DNA from: Eublepharis macularius
Taxonomy: Eukaryota; Chordata; Lepidosauria; Squamata; Eublepharidae
Length of the DNA stretch: 64,000 nucleotides
Direction of reading: 5' to 3'
Assembly (NCBI RefSeq): GCF_028583425.1
Contig: NC_072797.1
Location: forward strand, 22,788,001 to 22,852,000
Numbering within the stretch: position 1 is the stretch's first letter; each line of letters begins with the position of its first letter. Made by a program: the position numbers and the translations under genes. Under the pieces are notes generated by a model. It ran no database searches and was not told the origin of the DNA. It worked only from the letters and a program-made list of their open reading frames with translations. Positions 38,801 through 50,800 of this stretch are shown in pieces.

Positions 38801-41800
38801 ATGGCTCATCGGGAAAGATCCGATTGTTCATCTGACTCTGAAAGTTTATTTGGGAGCGATTAGATGTGTAACACTCCCTCCGCTTTGTCCTCATGAACAA
38901 ATTTCGTAGTGGGCTCGGGACAAAAAAAGATGTTTATTAAACACTAGCTAAATAAATCATGAGGAGCGAATGCCATTTATACTATAGAAACAGAGAGGAC
39001 ATCTTGAGCGTTAAGGCTGTCTTAACTGAGAGTCCTTTCAGATTATAAAAATGGGATACACAAGTTGCTTTATACTGAGTCAGGCCCTTAGTTCTATCAA
39101 GGTCGATATTGTCTGCTCTGAACGGCAGCAGCTTTTCAGGCTCTCAGGGCAAGGTCTTTCACATTACCTACTGCCTGAACCTTTAACTGGAGATACTATG
39201 GCAGATGCTCTACCCCCAGATGATGTGAAAAATTAAGCCTAGGCCAGGCAAGCCCCTCAAATGACATAAAGATTTTAATTATATGGTGCAAAAATATAGA
39301 AGTCTTTCTTATTTGTACAAACATAACATCCTCTTAGTTTTCATTCTCTTAGAAATTTCTTCTAAAAAATAATTTCTGCAGGGGTAAATAAATGCCTTTT
39401 GTACAGTCTGGAGTGCTGCTTGCCTCTGCCATTTCAGCATTCAAATTGTTTAGAAGCCTCACGGTATTCATTTCTTCAAATGTGATAGATCGAGTTTGCT
39501 TTGGATCAACAGCAGCTATGAAGGTCCTGCCCTCTGTACCTCCAATGATCAAGCTGAGTTTTGTCATCAACTAAATAATAATGAAAAGGACTTTTAAAGG
39601 GGATTTTAATGCAACAGAAATTACAGGACTATGAAGAAAGCTACACGGAGAACGAAATATCTTTGTGGTAAAAACAAGTTAAAGATATTATCTCTTCCTT
39701 TTGTGCAAAAATACCACCTGCCGGACTGGATAAGATACCTTAAATGCACTGGGATTTAGAAGATATCACAGTATGTGCACAACCTTCTTCAGCTTCTTAA
39801 TGCTTTAGATTTTGCAGTTGCAACTGTAGAGGTAGAATTCTGCTGGCTTTGAATGCATGTATAGTTAGTCTAACTAACTGGCTGATCAAGTACAGCTTGC
39901 TAAAAGTAGCCATGGCATCAAAGGAATCAATGCACCAGCTAGCAGTAGGCAGGAGCCAACCCTCAGTGTTTCTACCCTAGTTCTCTACTAATAATGGGAG
40001 CTTTGAAGATGGAGAGGACGGTAGGGGACCCTACTTGCATGGCTGCCCATCTCCCTGTATTTCCTGTCCTCTACACTTCAGAACTGGGAAAATCTATGTA
40101 AACACTTGTTTGTGATTAAGCACATCCACATTTTAACTGTAGTGAAGATATTGAAGGAAAATGCTCTTGTGTGTGTGTGTGAGAGAGAGAGACTATCTGT
40201 CTTTCCTTGTGGACATTCTTTGAGAAGTGAAAGTTGGATGTTGTTTTGTTGAGCAGTAATGCCATCCAGTTAGTGGCCATGTCTATCTCTAGAGCAGCGC
40301 AGACCTAAGCAGAGTTGATTTCATTGAACTCAGAAGGGTATAGCTCTGCCCTTCATCCTATGAGAGTCAATCAACATTCAATTTATTGTATAGATCTGAA
40401 TCCTTAAAATCATAGAATCACAGAGTTGGGTCTTACAGACCATCTAGTCCAACCCCCTGCCCAATGCAGGAACAGCCTAAACATCCCCGACAAGTATTCG
40501 TCCAGCTGCTCCTTGAAGACTGCCCATGAGGGAGAGCCCACCACATCCCTAGACAGCCAATTCCACTGCTGAATTGCTGGGAGCTGATTCACACAGCTAA
40601 ATTGATCTTTATGTAGATGGACCGAAAGCATCCATGAGGCATTTGGCACACACTGAACTCCCCCACATACATTGCCACTACAAGTCTGTTGAAAAATGGG
40701 TTGATCAGCAGCATGATAACTGAGAACTGAACCGTGACTGTGGCCTGCATTGAGGCAATGAAGTAATTGCTTCAGTGAGAGCCAAATGCTGCACAGATTT
40801 ATTCCAGTGATTCCCCAGCATGGGCACCTGTGTATTCCGAAGGACCCACCAATTTGTTTCAAGGTGTGCATTTGTTCTTTCTCAAATATCTCTTCCTCAA
40901 GTACAGGGCCAGTCCTAGTTTTCCTCCAGCATATTGGAGCAGGAGGTGCTTCAGAAGAAGAAGAACTCCAAGAGGCATGACCTTCGGGTCTGCAGGGAGT
41001 GCCCATTCAAAAACAGCTGTCCCCATCGTAGGATGATGCTTGGCTGAGAACCTCCCAATATTTCATGATTGCCCCTCAAGATAGCCATTTTGTGATAGGT
41101 CTCACTTCTCGTGGCATCCATTTTGTGGTGGCACTCCCTACTATACTTTCTCAAAATTCCAAAACGGCCTATAGGCTCAACATAGGTGAGCACCCCAATA
41201 AAGAAATTTGCTTGTGAAAACAAAGCCTTTATATTGGGTTGCCAGTTCCATATTAGAACACTGTAGATTTGAGGCAGAGCCTAGAAAAAGCAGGATTTGG
41301 TAAGGAAGCTCAGCAGAGATGTGATGCCATACAATCTGTGCTTCAAATAGGGTTGCCAGGTGCCTGGTTTTCATTCAGACAGTCTAGATTTTTTTTAGGA
41401 CTGTCTGGGGGAAAATATTTGAAATACCAGACACCTCATCGCTGCTGAGAGAATGAGCGGCCAGCCTAGTGCTGTCACTGCTGGACAGAGAGCGGCCATC
41501 CCACCCACCTTCCTGCATGCTGCCACCACTGCTGACACCGAGAGCAGCCAGCCTGCTTGCCACTGCCAAGCAGTGGCTGTCCAGTCTGCCTGCCCCGGAA
41601 GTGGGGTGGCGTGATGATGTCACACCAGTAGTGACGTCATCGCGCTAGAGACATATGAAGAACAAATATGAGGTGAGTGCTGTTCCCCCCCCCCTCCCTG
41701 GTCCAGTATTTTTCCAGACCCCATATGGCAGGCCTAGCTCCAAAGCAGCCATTTTCTCCAGAGAACTGATCACTGTCACTTGGAGATCAGTTGTAATTCC

Positions 41801-44800
41801 TGGATGCTGGCAACCCTACTTTTACATTATAAAGAGCATCATTATAGAAAAAGATTGTGCTTCTTCTGTCATATTTGTTCCAGTGTGTATCAGTCTTCTA
41901 TATTTTATTTGGTATTTGTTCAACAACCGTGCATTCATACTATACACATTACAGTTGCTTATATTGGTCCCAAACCTGCAATCATTTTACCGTATTTACT
42001 AATATATATCAGTAAGGCTGCCAGATCCCCGGGGGGGGGGGGGCAGGGGATCCCTCACTCCAGCCTATCCCAGTTGTTGTTATAGTTGTAACTAAAGAAC
42101 ATAAATAAATAGGTGAGGCTTCTCATATTGGTGTCTTACTCCCTCACAGCCACAGAGATACTTGCCATGACATTCATATCAAGACAAGAGTTGATCCGGT
42201 GTTTAAAGAGTCCCACTAGGACCAGAGAGGCCTGTTTTTTGAGTGACCTGAAGCCAGTCACTCTTTCTTACCCTCAGCTACCTCATAGTATTGTTGTGAG
42301 GAAAAAGTGGCAGGGGGAGCACTAAATAGGGTTGCCAGTCCCCCAGTGGGAGAGGAGGATCTCCCATTCCAAGCTTTTGCCTCCTGCCACCACTCACCTG
42401 GCTGGCGGGAGGGGGAAGGCCTGTGGAACAGGCCTGGGAGGCAAAATACCTCACGGACCAGTGCACTGTGGGTGTGCTCCCACCAGCCGTGACAACACTG
42501 GCCTCAATAATTGGTGGGAAGTGTGGGAGCATGCTCACCGCGGGGCATGGTGACATCACTTCCAATAGTGACACCATTACACCGGCCAGGAAAATACACA
42601 TGCTTTGCATGTGGGCGAGAAGCTTCCCCAAGGTAAGTGCCAGGTCGCCCCCTCCCACTGGGAGGCTAAGGGGACCTGGCTATCCTATGTAGCAATCAGT
42701 GTAAAACCTAGCCCACTGCAATTTTGCTCCTAATCTCTAGAAAGTTTGCACTATTTATAATAAGTGAAATGGGGAAAGATCTTTCCCAGGAGGGGAGGAG
42801 ACTCCTAGTAGGCCAGCTATAGTACTTTTTCTAGGCCATGCACAATTTTTGACCCACCAATCCAGGTCTGCCAGCTTCCTGGAATTACATTACAAATACT
42901 TTCCCATTAATCGGTATAAATTAATTCCTTAAAGGTTGAACATTTCCCTCCTTTTCCAGCTATGGCTGAATCCACACGTCCGGCATAGCGCTAAACTATT
43001 GGAATGCCAGCATCTTCCTGGCACAATTTCTGATGTCATCGCGCCATCACGCCATGAGAGCGGCATCGTGGCACAATGATGTCAGAAATCGCGCCAGGAA
43101 GACACTGGCATTCTGACAGTTTAGCGCTATGCTGGAATGTGTGGATTCAACCTATGTTTATGCAAGGTGCTTGGCTTGTGCATCTATCTGTAGTTTCAAA
43201 ACACTGTGCTGCATGGCAAATTTCCTTTTTTAAAAAAAAACTTAGACATAAAATTAAATTATTTACTTGTAGCTTTGTGATTGCTCACCAAACACAGTGC
43301 TCCTCTAAAGATCCACACTACATGCCATGTTTTCAAGTGTCACGATGGGAAAACTTGATAAACGGTTGAGGAACTGGACATGGCCTGAGCAATTCCTAAC
43401 TCAGCATGCTGAATGCTAGCGTTGCCAAATGCAGACTGGGGAATTTCTGAAGATTTGGGGGCAGGGCCTAGAGAGGGCAGGGAGCTCAGCCAGGATGTGA
43501 TGCCATAGAGTCCACCCTCCAAAGCTGGCATTTTCTCCAGGGAAAGTGATCTCTATAGAATTGCAGAAGAACACCAGCCTCCACCTGGCTGTTGGAAACA
43601 TTACTGAATGCAGCCCCTTAGTCACATATTGCAGCCCTTTGAATGCTTAACAGAACTCCTAGTATGGTAACTTGTGTGGAACTGCAGAGGCTTGTTATGG
43701 ATACCACAGTACATGGTTGCTGGGGCTGCTGTAGTCAGTCTCATGCAGATCTTCCAATCCTTCACAATACATGGTTGGACGAACTGCTCCAAGAATCCTA
43801 TGTCATGGGGTTATGTCCCCAGCAAAAGATACAGGGAGTAGCTGCACTGAGGTGTGCATGGAGAGCACACCTACATGTTGTATGACCCCACCTACTGCTT
43901 ATTCTCAGGAGAAGCAGCTGGGGGAAGAGGTTGTTTGCAGCAAAGAAGCAGTGGAACAGGGATAAGATGTCATTTCCCTGCTGTAGCTGCCCCTCCTTCA
44001 GCCACTGTCCCCTCCTAAACACATGTACAGATGACCCATCCAGACACTGACTAACAGGGAGAGAACAGTGGGCACATGCGTGCTGGCCCCGACCCCCCAC
44101 CTCTGTGCAATTGCTGAGTTGTCTGTGCTGTGCAAATGCACAGGGCAAGTGTCTGCACCTATGCTCTCTCCCAATGATAGCAATATTCGGAAGGCAGCAG
44201 CACTGACAGGGTTGCCGACCGCCATTTGGGGCCTGGATTTCTCCTGGAATTGCAACTGAACTTCAGACAACAGAGATCAGTTCTCCTGGAGAAAACAGCT
44301 GCTTTGGAGGGTCGACTCTTTCACATTATAAGCCACTGAGATCTCTGTCATCTCAAAACCCTGCCCTCCCCAGGCTCCACCTCTCAATCTCCAGGAATTT
44401 CCCAACCCGGAGGTGGCTGATCATGGGGAGGGAATGTACATGCAGATCAGGGCCAGCGTCACCATTGAGGCAGGCGCCGGAAGAGGTGCCGGGGGTGGAG
44501 GCGTGTGCCACAGAGCTGGTGTGGTTGGCCCACAGCTGCTGCAGCTGGCCAGCCCCGCACCGCCACCGCCACATGCCCCCAGCTGGGTGCAACAGCTGTG
44601 GCCCAGGCACGGCAGGCAGCCGGGGCGGCATGCAGAGTGCGGGCAGCCTCCACGCGCCACCCCAGCCACCTGCCGGCCAATGGACCCGGCTTTGCTGCGT
44701 GATGATGTCATCATGTGGTGATATCACATAGTCTGGGGGGCGCGTGCGCACTGTGTGCGCGCACACGTGGGGGTGGCCATGGACGCCAGAAACCCTGGCG

Positions 44801-47800
44801 CCAGCGGTGATGCAGATGCTTGCTGCACATGTTTGCACTGTGCAGATGATTTGGCTATTGTGTAGAAGTGGAGGGCTAGGCCAGAAAGCTTGTGCCCCAT
44901 GCAGTCAGTCAATGCATGCACAAGGTTTCTGTACAGGGCTATTCTCTGTCTTGATTCCACATGTGCTTTAAAGCTCTGTTTCCATAGAATAAGCAGTTGT
45001 TGGGATTTGTTTTCTTGCATGTCTTTGCGGACAACATATTGTAAGGACCCAAGAGTACACACAATCACAGCTGTGCAGTACCATTCTAAAGAGGGTTACG
45101 CATTTCTACAACTTCGGTGAGCTTAAAATGGGCTAATTCTGCATAGGAATTGCACTAGTGGTCTTTCCCCATATTTACTTATGAATATCTGTGATGAGTT
45201 TGATCGAAAGGAAAAACAAAATGTGATGAAAATAAGGTGGAAAATTACTTTGATACGCCTTGCAAATGTAGCGGATCAAAGCAATTTTCCACCTAGATAA
45301 ATTTATGAATGCTAAGTTGCTTTCAAAACCAGTTTTTTTTTTAATTACATTATGGATGAGTGATAGATATGCATAGCTACATATAGTGCGTCTGATAGAT
45401 TTTGAAAACGTACAGCACTGTGAAAATATAAATTGTAGTTCTGATGGAGATATATGAGATGTGCCTGATCTAGGGGGTAAAAATATGATGCCTCTTAAAA
45501 GTTTTTATACGCATTCCATAGTGACAGCCCCCTCCCTCCCCATCCTTTGCCTAGGTTTAATAGTGAGCACAGCATTCATGGACATTATTTATGACTTGAC
45601 CACTTTGAATCTTGGTTTCAACGTACTTCCTGATAGCTGGATGCACCTCTCCACTTATGATGTAAGTAATCACTCTGTGTGTTGTTTCTGTAGCTTTCAA
45701 CTCAGACCTCTTGCTGTGTCAGTTGGATAAACACCCTTTATGGGGCTGCCTTGGGAGACAAGCTTTAGTGTTACAGAATGTAGCTGCCTGCCTTGTATCT
45801 GGGGCACTTAGGGTCATATTCAGCATGAGTTATAGCAGCTATACTGGCTAACAGTCTGCTTCCAGGCAGGGCCAGATCGAGGGGGGGCAGGGGGGGTAGT
45901 CTGCCCCCGGCGCCGCCAGGGAGGGGGCGCCGGGAGCAACTGCCAGCTGCCAGAGCACGCAAGCGGCAGCATGGGCAGCCTCGCAGCCCCCCCATACTGC
46001 CTTTCGCCTGCCCCGCGGGACAGGGGGCAGCCAGCTTGCCACGCACCCCTTGTCCTGCAGGGCAGGCAAAGGGCAGCGTGGCTGCCCGCACCATTCGCCT
46101 GCCCTGCAGGAGAGGGGGCAGCCGGCCGCCCCCTGTCCTGCAGGGCAGGCACATGGCGTGGGCGGCCTCGCAGCCCCCCGCGCTGCCTTTTGCCTGCCCT
46201 GCAGGACAGTGGGCGCGCGGCAAGCCGGCCGCCCCCTGTCCTGCGGGGCAGTCAAAAGGCAGCGCGGGGGGCTGCGAGGCCGCCCACACCATTTGCCTGC
46301 GGAGAAGCGAATAGTGCGGGCAGCTTCCCAGCCCCACACACTGCCTCTGGCGCCCCGCGTGATGACGTCACCAAATTGACGTCATCACGCCATGCCGGGA
46401 GTGCCGGCAACCCTAGATCCAGCCCTGCTTCCAGGTTCAAGGCAAGGTGTTGCTGTTATAAAGCCTTTTGTGGCCGGGGGTTCATATTCCCAGAAGCACC
46501 ATCTCTCTCTGTATGAACCCACTTGCATCTTAAGATCAAGTCAACACTTTTAATTGGTGTTCCCCTCCTGCTCTCAAGGCAAATCTGCATTGTGAGAAGC
46601 AAGGCTTTTTGGTGAATGCACCCCGCCTCATGGAATCAACACGCCTTAGAGATTTCACTTTTAAACAGACTTTTAATCTGTGAAGGGGAGAGAGATGAGC
46701 TTCAAGGCAAGAGTTTTTTTTTTGTGTTATTACTGTGTGTTGTAAATACTGATCTGTTTTGCTTGGTTCTAAATTGCTCAGGTTTTATTGGATTGTATCA
46801 TTTATGTACCCCAAATCTAAGCCTTGTTAAAATATCTGCATGGAGAAGACCTACGAATGCATTCAAACAGAGACGTGGTCTGACTCGCTTTCTGCGGAAT
46901 TAGCTTCTGTTATGAATTAGACTTCATGTGGTCAGAACTGGAAACATGCTCTATTTTCAGGCTTTTCTTGTAATCAGGGTGTCATGGACTATACTTGAGC
47001 CAATTTTCAGCTTTCTGTATGTTGGTGAGTCCCCCTGACCTGGATAGTCCAGGTAAGCCTGATCTCATCAGGTCTCAGAAGCTAAGCAGAAGCGAATCAA
47101 TTACTTGATGAGTAATTGGATGGGAAACCTCCAACGAACACCAGGGTTGCAGAGGCAAGCAATGGCACGCCACTTCTGTTAGTCTCTTGCCATGAAAACC
47201 CCGCCGGGGTCGCCAAAGTCAGCTATGACTTTAGGGCACTGTCCACCACCACATATGTTGGTGAAGTTCGCCACCTCTTTGGTATCAGTGTCCCAAGCAT
47301 TTCCAAGCATAAAGAATAAGGTGCTTTAAGCGCTATGAAACTCCTGCCTTTAATTATCCACTTCTCTTCTTGCCTCTGTGTAAAACAGTTGTTTGCAATG
47401 TTATGTTACAGATACGAAACCTGGCATCAATGCTAACTGTGAAGTTGAACATGGTGGACTGGCGCCGGTTCTTACTAGCTGCTTCCCAGCCTTGGGACGT
47501 ACCCACTGTGATGGAGTTGCTTGAGACACTGGAAAGATTCCGGGCTGCGGGTGAAGATAGATCAGGCTTTGTTACACAAAAACAGTATCACCAGGTACCA
47601 GCTTTTTCTTTTGCTCTTTCTTGCTTTCATTCTTTCTTTCTGCAAAGATTACACATCTTGGTCCATCCATCCCTAAAATGCAAATCACATGTTCATGCAG
47701 CCTCAATTAACCTCTGGGCCCTGCAAAGAAGGGAGGAGGAGGTTTAACTCTTCAACCTGAGCTTAGTTTCAGTATTGGAAACTGTCTGCTCAGTTTGGGT

Positions 47801-50800
47801 AATGGCATTTTAAAGGAGAAAAGACACATCCTTTTACAAAGCATGTGTTCTCTTCTCTAAAATGCTAACAGCAGAGTAGGGGAGCTGGTTTCAAATAATG
47901 AACTCCCCCCCCCCCCACCTGTATTCCTGACGCAGTGCCAAGGCAAATTGAGAGCCAAGCTACAAGTGACGCCTGACACAAGTTGGACACTTGTCAGCTT
48001 CCCTCAGGTTTTGATGGGAAATGTAGGCGTCCTGGTCTTGCAGCTTGGGTCTCCATTTAACTGAAGTTTACAGAACGGCAGTCTATGGGAGGGAGAACAT
48101 GCGGTCGGGAGGGGAGTGCAGGCGTTGGGCTCTCGCCGGGCGCCCCTTTCCCCTCCACTGTGTTTGTGGGGGGGGGGCTGTAAACTTCCATTAAATGAAG
48201 AGCCAAGCTGTAAGACCGGGATGCCTACATTTCCCATCAAAACTTGAGGGAAGCTGACAAGTGTCCAACCTGTGTCAGGCGTCACTTGTAGCTTGGCTGT
48301 CAGACTACATTAGTATGTGAAGACATGCTGAGATCCAAGATCCTCATCTAGTCTGCATTAGCCCTAAGATGCCATGAGTTTGATCCAGAAGAAGGTAGCA
48401 TTCAATTCCCGCTGAAATCAGTATAAGACAGCCAGACTTTTCTGGTTAACACTCAGTGGCCTAGCACCCAGTGTCCCAATTCTGTATGGGCAAGGGAGAA
48501 TTTTCCTTTCATGTTGACCAACACACACCCAGCACCCTCATCTCACCCCAGTCCTCTTTTTCAAAGATCCCTGGAATTTAAAAGTGTTTTGTGCTTCCAA
48601 GAAGACACAGGATATTAGGGCAAGAATGAAAGCAAAACCCTGGTGCCAGCATATCACATTTCTTCAAAATGGTTATTTTACTGAAGGTTATTTAACTGAA
48701 AGTTAAATAGTTTAAAATAATAAATTATCTTTAGCCTTTCCCCCTCTTTTGTTCATTTACCTGCAACTCTTCCGTCCACTTCCTGCAGCAGCTCTGTAGT
48801 GGTGGGAGGATTAGGATCTGCCTGGCAACCAGGAGGTGGGTAATGGGGGGGGGGGTCCAAGTACTTACCCTGTGTGCATGTGCACCCTACTGAGGACATC
48901 ATTTCCAGCATGATGCCATTGCGCCAGGGCCATGCCAGAAATGACATCATTGGTAGGGACCGTGGGCATGTGCACGCCCATTTCACTGTCTGCCTCCTCC
49001 CTTGCAAGCACTTCTCTTGGGCCTGCCTCCGCCCACCGATCAGCTGATGATTGGAGGACAAAGGCAGGAATCACCAGGAGTTTGCCCCTGGTAAGCCTAG
49101 GAACTATGGCTGTGGGCATCACCAGTTGTTCCAGCAGATCTCTATGCAGTCCTAAAACTGCTTTCCTGGGATTAGTGCCTGTTGAATAGACCTGTGTAGG
49201 ATTCTGAGTAGACCTGCCTAAGATGGTTCCCACAGTCCTATTTTATCTATCTAGAAAATGTAACCAGTTTGGTGTAGTGGTTAAGAGCGCTGGACTCTAA
49301 TCTGGAGAGCCGGGTTTGATTCCCCACTCCTCCACTTGAAGTCAGCTGGGTGACCTTGGGCGAGTCACAGTTCTCTGGAGCTCTCTCAGCCCCACCCACC
49401 TCACAGGGTGTTCGTTGTGGGGATAATAGTAACATACTTTGTAAACCGCTCTGAGTGGGCATTAAGTTGTCCTGAAGGGCGGTATATAAATCGAATGTTA
49501 TTATTAATGTTATTATGTTATTATACGGCACATATCCATAGTAGGGTTGCTAGGTCCCCTGCACATGAAAGTGGAGGAGGGGGGGATGGAGGAGGGAAAG
49601 ATCCAGAGACCTACCTTGTGCATGCAGCATGTGTGCACTCCAGAGCACTTCCACGTTGTGCCAGGAATGACATCATTCCTGGCGCGACATGGAAGTGACA
49701 AGTCATGCATGGGGCCGAGTTAATAAAACGCAGCCCCAAATACTAGACGGGGGACCGATTTTTACTAAATCAGGCCCATGCACAACCCATCGCTTCCATG
49801 TCACGTCAGGAAACCTAATCCAGAGCCCTTCACATATAATGCTGTTGGGGACCTAGGGGAAGTACTTCGTGTTTTGCATTCTGTTGGGGTGGTGAATTGG
49901 GTCTTTGTTAAGATGCAGTACCTTCCCCTCTTAAAGGTAGTCCCTCCCACCACCAGCCTTTAACGTTTCAAATGTTTAGGTACTTTTAATAGCTTAGAGA
50001 ATCTCATGGGGAGGAATTGGGTCAGTGGAAGGAATAAGATAAAAAGGAAGTCAGAAAATCCTTTGTTGTCTTCTTCCCTGTCCTCACACACAGGCACCAG
50101 ATACACGTGCACGTGCACGTGCGCACGCACACCCACCCACACACAAAAATACTGCCTGCTGCTCTCCCAGCAATCCATCCTTAATTTCCAGCCCAGGCTA
50201 TTGGAAGGCTTGTTTATCCATTCACTGGAAACACAAGGCTATGCTCGTGCGCAGCCTTTAGTCCCCCAGTTTTGGAGGAAGCACCTCTTCAGCCCTCTCC
50301 CTGGACCCATGTGCATGCCCGGAATGTCCAGTTCCAGGACACCCACTGTACTAGCACTGAAAATGGTAATAGATCAATCCAGTGACCTATAGCCAAGCTG
50401 CGGTGGTGAGCACATAATGCTAATAAGGAATATAAAACAACAGAGGTAGCCTCATGGTGGGAGCTGGAGGCAAGAATACGGTTAACAAGAAGGATCTAGG
50501 CCAGTGAGCAAGTAGACTGGAGTGTTGGGAGCCAGTTTGGTGTAGTGGTTAAGAGAGTGGGACTCTAATCTGGAGAACAAGGTTTGATTCCCCACTCCTC
50601 CACTTATAGCCAGCTGGGTGACCTTCAATCAGTCACAGCTTCTTGGAGCTCTCACAGCCTCACCCACCTCACAGGGTGATTGTCGTGAGGATAATAATAG
50701 CACACTTTATAAACTGCTCCAAGTAGGTGTTAAGTTTTCCTGAATGGCGGTGTATAAATCAACTGTTGTTGTTGTTGTTGTTAACCAGAATGAAGTTCAC

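Noticed and set aside
40410-41006. 198-codon minus-strand open frame
   Set aside because: Runs through an antisense CR1 3' end and adjacent unique DNA; no domain recognised and no splice context.
44353-44838. 161-codon minus-strand open frame
   Set aside because: Crosses a GTTGCCGACC-type repeat and the hAT-type element at 44448-44809; Ala/Cys/His-rich product typical of GC-rich noise.
45771-46516. Several long overlapping open frames (up to 188 codons) on both strands
   Set aside because: Same GC-rich repeat composition; bounded by TIRs and TSD of the element 45867-46427; no splice or protein family match.
47034-47150. 5S rRNA gene
   Set aside because: Only part of the molecule is 5S-like, there is an internal insertion and a SINE body with TSDs; it is a 5S-derived SINE.
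49258-49340. tRNA gene suggested by A and B boxes
   Set aside because: The boxes belong to the head of a Sauria-type SINE; no cloverleaf with paired arms was found.
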